A stretch of 64,000 bases of DNA. Source: Paraburkholderia caribensis (lineage in GTDB: Bacteria; Pseudomonadota; Gammaproteobacteria; Burkholderiales; Burkholderiaceae). The DNA is taken from the NCBI RefSeq assembly GCF_002902945.1, contig NZ_CP026101.1:3624146-3688145 (forward strand). The letters are read 5' to 3'. The position numbers were made by a program, and so were the translations under genes. Within the stretch, counting starts at the first letter, position 1. Each line of letters opens with the position of its first letter. The notes under the pieces were generated by a model. The model searched no databases. It was not told the DNA's origin and saw only the letters and a list, made by a program, of their open reading frames with translations. Shown here in pieces: positions 58,689 through 64,000 of this stretch.

Positions 58689-60089
58689 CTACTTGCCGAT
58701 ACAAAACCTGCTGAAAATTACACCGAGCAGGTCATCGGAAGTGAATTCGCCAGTGATCGAATTGAGCTGATCTTGAGCCAGTCGCAATTCCTCTGCGAAG
58801 AGATCGAGAGCTTGCGCATTCTGATCAGCGTGTTCTGCGGCGAGTCCCAGATGCTCTTGCGCGGCTCGAAGCGCAATCAGATGCCGCTCGCGCGCCAGAT
58901 AAACGGTTTCCGCGCCGGCTTGCCAACCCGCGATGCGCAGTAGTTCGCCGCGCAGCAAGTCGATCCCGTCGCCCCGCTTTGCGGACAGACGAACCTCGCA
59001 CGAATCGCCCTCGTCCGGCCCGTTCAGGCCGCTCACGCCCGATGCGATTCCCGTCAGATCCGTCTTATTCAGCACGCGAACAACGGGCACGCCGGTCGGA
59101 AAACGCGCGGCGATCGAATGGTCGTCGGCGGTCATGCCCGAGCGGGCGTCGAGCAGATGCAGCACGACATCGGCGCGCTGGATTTCACCCCAGGTCCGCT
59201 CGATACCGATCCTCTCGACCTCGTCTTCCGTTTCGCGCAGACCCGCCGTGTCGATCACATGCAGCGGGATGCCTTCGATCTGTATCGTCTGTGCGACCTT
59301 GTCGCGGGTCGTGCCGGCAATCGGCGTCACGATTGCGAGTTCCGCGCCCGCGAGCGCGTTCAAAAGCGACGACTTGCCGACGTTCGGTTGCCCGGCCAGC
59401 ACGACGGACAAGCCCTCGCGCAGCAGCGCGCCCTGCCTGGCTTCGCTCAGCACGAGCGCGACGCGTTCGCGGATGCGCGTGAGCTTGCCGCGTGCGTCGG
59501 CGGCTTCGAGAAAGTCGATTTCCTCTTCGGGGAAGTCGAGCGTTGCCTCGACGAGCATCCGCAACGTGATCACCTCTTCGACCAAAGCATGGATATCGCG
59601 TGAAAACGCGCCTTCCAGCGAGCGGCCAGCCGAGCGCGCGGCCGCTTCCGTGCTGGCTTCGATCAGATCGGCGACGGCCTCGGCCTGCGCCAGATCGAGC
59701 TTGTCGTTGAGAAACGCGCGACGCGTGAACTCGCCCGGCTCCGCAAGCCGCAGACCGAACGCGCGTCCGGCATCGATGCAGCGCTGCAGCACCAGCTGGA
59801 GCACAATCGGGCCGCCATGCCCCTGCAACTCGAGCACGTGCTCGCCGGTGTAGGAATGCGGAGCCGGAAAATACAGCGCGATGCCGCGATCGAGCGCATT
59901 ACCGCCTTCGTCAAGAAACGGGACGTAGCTCGCGTGGCGCGGCATCAGCGGTTGGCCGGTGAGCGCCTGCATCATTGGGCGCGCTGCCGCTTCGCCGACC
60001 CGGCCGAACGAAATCCGCACCACACCTATCCCGCCGCGGCCGGGCGCAGTGGCAATGGCGACGATCGGATCGGAATCGGTTGCGAGCAT
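58689..60089 (-). CDS. mnmE: tRNA modification GTPase MnmE (TrmE)
   Basis: This 466-residue enzyme with MnmG adds carboxymethylaminomethyl to U34 of tRNAs. The N-terminal formyl-THF-binding domain has GIGVVRISF, the G domain contains GQPNVGKSSLLNAL, DTAGLRE and NKTD, and it ends with the required CIGK. Length is typical. It lies near yidC as in many bacteria but is separated from it by a divergent XRE gene and a terminator, so here it has its own promoter. Confidence 0.95.
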   Translation of the reverse strand: MLATDSDPIVAIATAPGRGGIGVVRISFGRVGEAAARPMMQALTGQPLMPRHASYVPFLDEGGNALDRGIALYFPAPHSYTGEHVLELQGHGGPIVLQLVLQRCIDAGRAFGLRLAEPGEFTRRAFLNDKLDLAQAEAVADLIEASTEAAARSAGRSLEGAFSRDIHALVEEVITLRMLVEATLDFPEEEIDFLEAADARGKLTRIRERVALVLSEARQGALLREGLSVVLAGQPNVGKSSLLNALAGAELAIVTPIAGTTRDKVAQTIQIEGIPLHVIDTAGLRETEDEVERIGIERTWGEIQRADVVLHLLDARSGMTADDHSIAARFPTGVPVVRVLNKTDLTGIASGVSGLNGPDEGDSCEVRLSAKRGDGIDLLRGELLRIAGWQAGAETVYLARERHLIALRAAQEHLGLAAEHADQNAQALDLFAEELRLAQDQLNSITGEFTSDDLLGVIFSRFCIGK

Positions 60090-60204
60090 GTCGGAAGGGG
60101 CAGTGAGGGGTAGGAAAGTAGCGCACTTGCCGTGCGCTGAACGCCTGGCATTGTAACGCGGGCCTTTCGGGTGTTAGCGCGCAGATCTGGCCGCTGCGGG
60201 CTAA

Positions 60205-60372
60205 CGAGATATTTCAGATTTATCTCGAATGAGATAAGAGATTCTTGCATCCACAGATAGGGGAATTCGGACTCTTCGTGTAGTCTAGGCCCTACAGATC
60301 AACCCAGAGCAGATTCTGGAATCTTCTGGAGAACGCCTCTGATGGGTTGCTGTGACGAGATAGGCAAATCTC
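60205..60372. promoter_or_regulatory. Paired operator-like dyads upstream of the XRE gene
   Basis: CGAGATA-N9-TATCTCG (60205-60227) and GAGAT-N6-ATCTC (60357-60372) are perfect inverted repeats sharing the half-site GAGAT. They lie in the 347-bp gap between mnmE and the divergent XRE gene, the natural place for a repressor that controls both itself and mnmE. The rest of the gap is relatively AT-rich. Confidence 0.5.
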
Positions 60373-60436
60373 AGATACGCGAAATGTAGCGCGTACAGTT
60401 GTCTACCTGCGATGCGACGGACTGCACAATCTTCCG

Positions 60437-60859
60437 ATGCCAACCGTCGAAGAAAAAGCGGCTTTTGCCGAGCGACTCAAGTTCGCGATGAGACGCGCCC
60501 CGGAAAAACTCAAGGGCGGGACCGATCTCGCATTACATTTCAATCTACGCCATCACGGCGATCAGCCTGTGTCAGCGCAAACCGTGCACAAGTGGCTGAG
60601 CGGCCGCACGATCCCCACTGACGACAAGTTGCGCACGCTCGCGGCGTGGCTCGAAGTCGATGTGCATTGGCTGCATTACGGGCCTTCGCCTGGGGGATCG
60701 ACGCGGAACGTTCCGAAACCGTTGGCGCGTGGCGAGAAATATCCGCTTTCGCCTGAGACGCTCGAACTGGCGTCGAAAATCGAGTCATTGACGCCGCATC
60801 ATCGCTATCTGGTTCAGGAACTGATCTCGCAGTTTTACGGCGACGCTGACAACACTTAA
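60437..60859 (+). CDS. XRE/phage-repressor-like helix-turn-helix protein
   Basis: This 140-residue protein has an N-terminal HTH (about 10-70: DLALHFN, VSAQTVHKWLSGRTIPTDDKLRTLAAWLEVD) and a short helical C-terminus (LELASKIESLTPHHRYLVQELISQFYG). It resembles small prophage-type regulators. The ribosome site is weak. It sits between yidC and mnmE, pointing against both, and has dyads upstream that suggest autoregulation. Confidence 0.75.
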   Translation: MPTVEEKAAFAERLKFAMRRAPEKLKGGTDLALHFNLRHHGDQPVSAQTVHKWLSGRTIPTDDKLRTLAAWLEVDVHWLHYGPSPGGSTRNVPKPLARGEKYPLSPETLELASKIESLTPHHRYLVQELISQFYGDADNT

Positions 60860-60873
60860 AAAATCGCAGACAT

Positions 60874-60909
60874 AAAAAAACCGCCCGGCTGAAACCGGGC
60901 GGTTTTTTT
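60874..60909. terminator. Bidirectional terminator between the XRE gene and yidC
   Basis: AACCGCCCGG-N6-CCGGGCGGTT is a 10-bp stem with A7 on one side and T7 on the other. It terminates the plus-strand XRE gene and the minus-strand yidC operon, so mnmE cannot be read from the rpmH promoter. Confidence 0.93.
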
Positions 60910-60958
60910 ATCGCTTCGAATCGGATCGGCAGGTTACCCGTCCGATCCGAGCGCTCGA

Positions 60959-62611
60959 TCAGGCGGCCTTTTTCTTCTGCCCCATCATGCGCGTGATGTA
61001 GTACTGCTGCGCGATCGACAGCACGTTGTTCACGACGTAGTACAGCACGAGACCCGCCGGGAAGAAGAAGAACATGACCGAGAACGCGATCGGCATGAAC
61101 ATCATCATCTTGGCCTGGACGGGGTCCGGGGGCGTCGGGTTGAGTTTCGTCTGAACGAACATCGAGACGGCCATCAGAACCGGCAAGATGAAATACGGAT
61201 CTTGTTGCGACAGATCGTGAATCCAGAGAATCCACGGCGCGCCGCGCATTTCCACCGACGACAGCAGCACCCAGTACAGCGAGATAAACACCGGAATCTG
61301 AATCACGACGGGCAAACAGCCACCGAACGGATTCACCTTCTCAGTCTTGTACAGCTCCATCAGAGCCGCGTTCATCTTCTGCGGATCGCCCTTGAAGCGC
61401 TCGCGCAGCGCCTGCATACGCGGCGTGATTTCCTTCATGCGCGCCATCGACTTGTAGCTCGCGGCCGACAGCGGGAAGAACACCGCCTTGATCAGCAGCG
61501 TCAGCAGCACGATCGCCCAGCCCCAGTTGCCGACGTAGCCGTGGATCTTCTCGAGCAGCCAGAACAGCGGCTTCGCGATGATCGTCACCCAGCCGTAGTC
61601 CTTCACCAGTTCCAGACCCGGCGCGATGCCTTCGAGCATGCGCTCTTCTTCCGGACCGGCGAACAGACGCGCGGAAACGTCGACCGTCTTGCCCGGCTCG
61701 ATCGTCTGCAGCGGCTGCTTGACGCCGACGCGATACAGCGACGGATCGATCTTCTCGACGTAGATATCGCGCTTGACGCCCTGCTGCGGAATCCACGCCG
61801 ACGCGAAATAGTGCTGCACCATCGCGACCCAGCCATTGTCGGCGGAGGTTGCGTAGTCTTCCTTGTTCTTGTCGATGTCGCTGAACGTCAGCTTCTGGAA
61901 GTGATGCTGCTCCGTGTACACGGCCGGCCCGATGAACGTGTGCGAGAAGCGCGGCGTCTCGACAGGCTGGCTGTCGCGCACGAGTTCCATGTATGCGGTC
62001 GGTTTGACGGGCGTCGTGCCGACGTTCTGGATCTTCGTGTCGACGTCGATCACATAGCTGCCGCGCGTGAAGGTGTAGGTCTTCACGACTTTCAGGCCGC
62101 CCTTTTCCGGCGACTCGAACGACAGCTTCAGCGTGTTGCCCGTCATGTCGGTCGCCTGACCGGGCACGGGCGTGAACACGTCAGTGTGGTTCGGGAAGTC
62201 GCCGCCGAGCAGGCCCGTGCGCGCGAGATACGTGTGATCGGCCGTGTGGTCGAACAGCGTGATCACCTGATCGGGCTGCTTGCCCTCGCCCGGCTTGACC
62301 AGCGTGAGCTTGGACAGCGTGCCGCCACGCGTGTCGATCTGGCCGCGGTAGACGTCAGTGCTGAACGAAACCAGCTGGGCCTGTTGCGTAGCGGGTGCCG
62401 TCGAGCCGGGCGCCGCGGCGCTCGTCTGCGGCAAATCGGCCGGTTGGCTTCCCGCCGCCGAGGAACCCGGCGCAGCGGGAGCTGCCGTCTTGGTCTGCGT
62501 CGCGCTCGGGAAGAACATCGACGGGCGTCCATGGTCGCGCTGCCAGTTGTCGAACAGCATGACAGCTGACATGAAGAAGATGACCCATAGGACGGTGCGT
62601 TTGATATCCAT
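60959..62611 (-). CDS. yidC: Membrane protein insertase YidC
   Basis: This 550-residue insertase has an N-terminal membrane helix (about 6-24), a large periplasmic beta-sandwich (about 60-340) after an Ala/Pro/Thr linker, and then the conserved five-helix core with KAVFFPLSAASYKSMARMK and NPFGGCLPVVIQIPVFISLYW. A basic tail MGQKKKAA follows. It inserts and folds inner-membrane proteins with or without SecYEG. ATG at 62611 gives MDIKRTVLW, the usual start. Confidence 0.95.
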   Translation of the reverse strand: MDIKRTVLWVIFFMSAVMLFDNWQRDHGRPSMFFPSATQTKTAAPAAPGSSAAGSQPADLPQTSAAAPGSTAPATQQAQLVSFSTDVYRGQIDTRGGTLSKLTLVKPGEGKQPDQVITLFDHTADHTYLARTGLLGGDFPNHTDVFTPVPGQATDMTGNTLKLSFESPEKGGLKVVKTYTFTRGSYVIDVDTKIQNVGTTPVKPTAYMELVRDSQPVETPRFSHTFIGPAVYTEQHHFQKLTFSDIDKNKEDYATSADNGWVAMVQHYFASAWIPQQGVKRDIYVEKIDPSLYRVGVKQPLQTIEPGKTVDVSARLFAGPEEERMLEGIAPGLELVKDYGWVTIIAKPLFWLLEKIHGYVGNWGWAIVLLTLLIKAVFFPLSAASYKSMARMKEITPRMQALRERFKGDPQKMNAALMELYKTEKVNPFGGCLPVVIQIPVFISLYWVLLSSVEMRGAPWILWIHDLSQQDPYFILPVLMAVSMFVQTKLNPTPPDPVQAKMMMFMPIAFSVMFFFFPAGLVLYYVVNNVLSIAQQYYITRMMGQKKKAA

Positions 62612-62641
62612 GCGTTGTCTCAGTGTCGATGGCACAGCGCG

Positions 62642-62872
62642 TCAGCGCTTCTTAGGAGTTGGAGGCGGGACAAGATCGATGCCGCCCGCCGAAAACGGGT
62701 GACAGCGGCACAGGCGCCTGGCGGCGAGGTAAGTACCACGCGCGGCGCCATGATACTGGATTGCTTCGCGCGCGTAATCCGAACAGGAGGGATAAAAACG
62801 GCACCGGTTGCCGAGCATGGGACTCACGGCAATCTTGTAGAAACGCAGCAAGGCGAATAGTACCGTTTGCAT
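62642..62872 (-). CDS. yidD: Membrane protein insertion efficiency factor YidD
   Basis: This 76-residue protein has the full YidD signature: FYKIAVSPMLGNRCRFYPSCSDYAREAI and the third cysteine in RRLCRCHPF. It has an amphipathic N-terminus and binds the inner membrane to help YidC. ATG at 62872 begins MQTVLFALLR. It lies 30 bp upstream of yidC. Confidence 0.93.
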   Translation of the reverse strand: MQTVLFALLRFYKIAVSPMLGNRCRFYPSCSDYAREAIQYHGAARGTYLAARRLCRCHPFSAGGIDLVPPPTPKKR

Positions 62873-62945
62873 GACTAGTGCGGCCCAACCGCGCCGCCCG
62901 GAGAGAAGCGCCACAGGACAGCCGCGCGTGTGGACTGCGCGGGTC

Positions 62946-63386
62946 TCATGACGCGGCTGGCGGCGTGTCGGCCGCCTGTCCTGCCGATGCTGCCGGCGCT
63001 TCGCGACGGGCGATTTCGCGCGCCGCCTTGTCGAGCAGCACATCGATTTCACCACGGCACAGCGCTTTCAACGGCGGCGACGATCCGCTGGGCATCGCCT
63101 TCCTGTCGAATTTGGCGTGCAGGCGCAGTAGCACGTCCCAACCGCCAAACTCCGCGCGACGCAAGCGAAACGCTTCACGAGCGAGGCGTTTCACGAGATT
63201 GCGAGTGACCGCGCGCGGCGCGTACTTCTTGCCGATCACGAGGCCGAGCCGCGCTTCATTGCCCGTGGGCCGCGCATACACGACAAAGTGAGCCGTCCGG
63301 CGCCACGGGCGCAAACGAAAAACGGATGAAAATTCATCCGTTTTTAGCAGCCTTGCGGCTTTGGGAAAGGCTGCGGACGCCTGCAA
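62946..63386 (-). CDS. rnpA: Ribonuclease P protein component
   Basis: This protein subunit of RNase P (146 residues from a TTG at 63386) processes tRNA 5' ends. LLKTDEFSSVFR at the N-terminus and the RNA-binding RNR-type motif NLVKRLAREAFRLRRAEF are diagnostic. The C-terminus has an Ala-rich extension. I chose the TTG because it places the family core (SAAFPKAARLLK) at the usual distance. A GTG at 63455 would add 23 residues, leave 26 bp to rpmH and also lacks a ribosome site. Confidence 0.9.
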   Translation of the reverse strand: MQASAAFPKAARLLKTDEFSSVFRLRPWRRTAHFVVYARPTGNEARLGLVIGKKYAPRAVTRNLVKRLAREAFRLRRAEFGGWDVLLRLHAKFDRKAMPSGSSPPLKALCRGEIDVLLDKAAREIARREAPAASAGQAADTPPAAS

Positions 63387-63481
63387 CGGAACGACGTTCT
63401 GATGCGGCGCGTCTGCCGTTCCCGCAGCGTCACGGGTGTCGGACACAGCGCGCACTGGGCTTGACCGCGTATCTGCCTGCC

Positions 63482-63616
63482 TTAGATGGCGAGGCGTTTG
63501 CGGCCCTTCGCGCGGCGTGCGTTGATGACTTTGCGGCCACCAGCGGTCTTCATGCGAACGCGGAAGCCATGGGTGCGCTTACGGCGCGTCACGGAAGGTT
63601 GGTAGGTACGTTTCAT
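63482..63616 (-). CDS. rpmH: 50S ribosomal protein L34
   Basis: This is the 44-residue L34: [18 protein letters not shown], then [18 protein letters not shown], nearly invariant in bacteria. ATG at 63616 is the universal start. It heads the rpmH-rnpA-yidD-yidC unit transcribed away from the expected dnaA gene. Confidence 0.97.
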
Positions 63617-64000
63617 GTTGCTCTCACTTGTTGAGAAATAACCGCGCGAGCATCGCTGAAAGTGCAAATGCCGGAGGTTCGAAAATTGGTTTTCGCGGAA
63701 CCCGCTATTTAAACCGGTTTTCTCTGAGTCGTCAATAGTTTAGGGTGATGATCCACAGGCGGCGATTGCTGGCGTTGTTTGATCGGACCCTGTGGATAAC
63801 TCACTTTGCCTGCCGTTTTGGCGGTAGAATCTCGCCTTACTTCCCAAGAATCCCGCACGCCGCCCCGGCCCGCTTGACCCCGCAAACCCTTGTGGCACAA
63901 GCGTCTGGGGCTTTTCCGCCTGGCTGCTTCGGGCCTCGTCGCGTATCCCGCGACCAGAGCGCCGGTGGAATCGCGTCGCAACCATAACGATAGCAACTTG
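63617..64000. promoter_or_regulatory. rpmH-dnaA intergenic region with DnaA boxes (incomplete)
   Basis: There is no gene up to the right edge. TGTGGATAA at 63791-63799 is a perfect DnaA box and TGATCCACA at 63749-63757 has one mismatch. The short dyad GATTGCT-type sequence lies between. This is the classic place for dnaA autoregulation, with the rpmH promoter reading left. The dnaA gene itself is presumed just beyond the window. Unlike the 21.6-25.4 kb modules, no CTACTACTA-type element is next to these boxes in the visible part. Confidence 0.65.

Noticed and set aside
63745..63987. 80-codon open frame in the rpmH-dnaA gap
   Set aside because: Overlaps DnaA boxes and promoter sequence, lacks a ribosome site, and this gap is non-coding in relatives as far as I know.

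Overview
The window reads as chromosome-1 DNA of a Burkholderia or Paraburkholderia species: very high GC, betaproteobacterial protein sequences throughout, the gspDEF-(C)-GHIJKLMN order with an inverted gspC, phhAB with an Lrp-type regulator, and the rpmH-rnpA-yidD-yidC / mnmE block that normally sits beside dnaA. The organism call rests on recognising protein families and gene order; no search was run.

Layout. 0-7 kb: branched-chain-amino-acid-type ABC uptake genes on the minus strand (livG-livF-SBP-livH-livM, plus a separate SBP and the start of another secreted protein). 7-11.5 kb: GMC dehydrogenase and methylmalonate-semialdehyde dehydrogenase with a divergent LysR regulator. 11.7-14.6 kb: CYTH protein, Lrp regulator, phhA, phhB and a small DUF protein. 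14.7-17.1 kb: OmpR/TctE-type two-component system. 17.1-21.4 kb: SET protein, Old Yellow Enzyme, MOSC protein, glutamine amidotransferase and a Cys-rich MarR protein. 21.6-25.4 kb: ybdK and a CPA2 antiporter enclosed by two mirror-image DnaA-box modules. 25.4-30 kb: mnmC, HU, a COG0523 GTPase and a lytic transglycosylase. 30.5-42.3 kb: a type II secretion cluster. 42.4-50.4 kb: NodT-type outer-membrane factor, MarR/MFS pair, two envelope lipoproteins and gshA. 50.6-52.7 kb: coupled ada-alkA repair genes. 52.7-57.2 kb: a candidate anti-Shine-Dalgarno sRNA, VOC protein, YaeQ, LysE and several small unknown proteins. 57.4-64 kb: a degenerate P4-type integrase, mnmE, an XRE regulator, yidC, yidD, rnpA, rpmH, then the start of the rpmH-dnaA intergenic region with DnaA boxes.

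The most striking structure is at 21.6-25.4 kb. Two copies of the same arrangement face each other about 3.2 kb apart: dyad AAGTTATCCA-N8-TGTGGATAACC, then 160-170 bp, a DnaA box, exactly 12 bp, and a 36-bp element containing CTACTACTACG (DnaA-trio-like). This looks like a two-part replication origin, or a DnaA-titration locus, about 40 kb from the expected dnaA position. The second notable item is a tiny orphan transcription unit at 52.86-52.96 kb. It has a near-consensus sigma70 promoter, two copies of TGTCTCCTCC and a strong terminator, so it looks like an sRNA. The matching GGAGACA ribosome-binding sequence precedes four uptake or catabolic genes in this same window.

No tRNA, rRNA, CRISPR array or insertion sequence was recognised.
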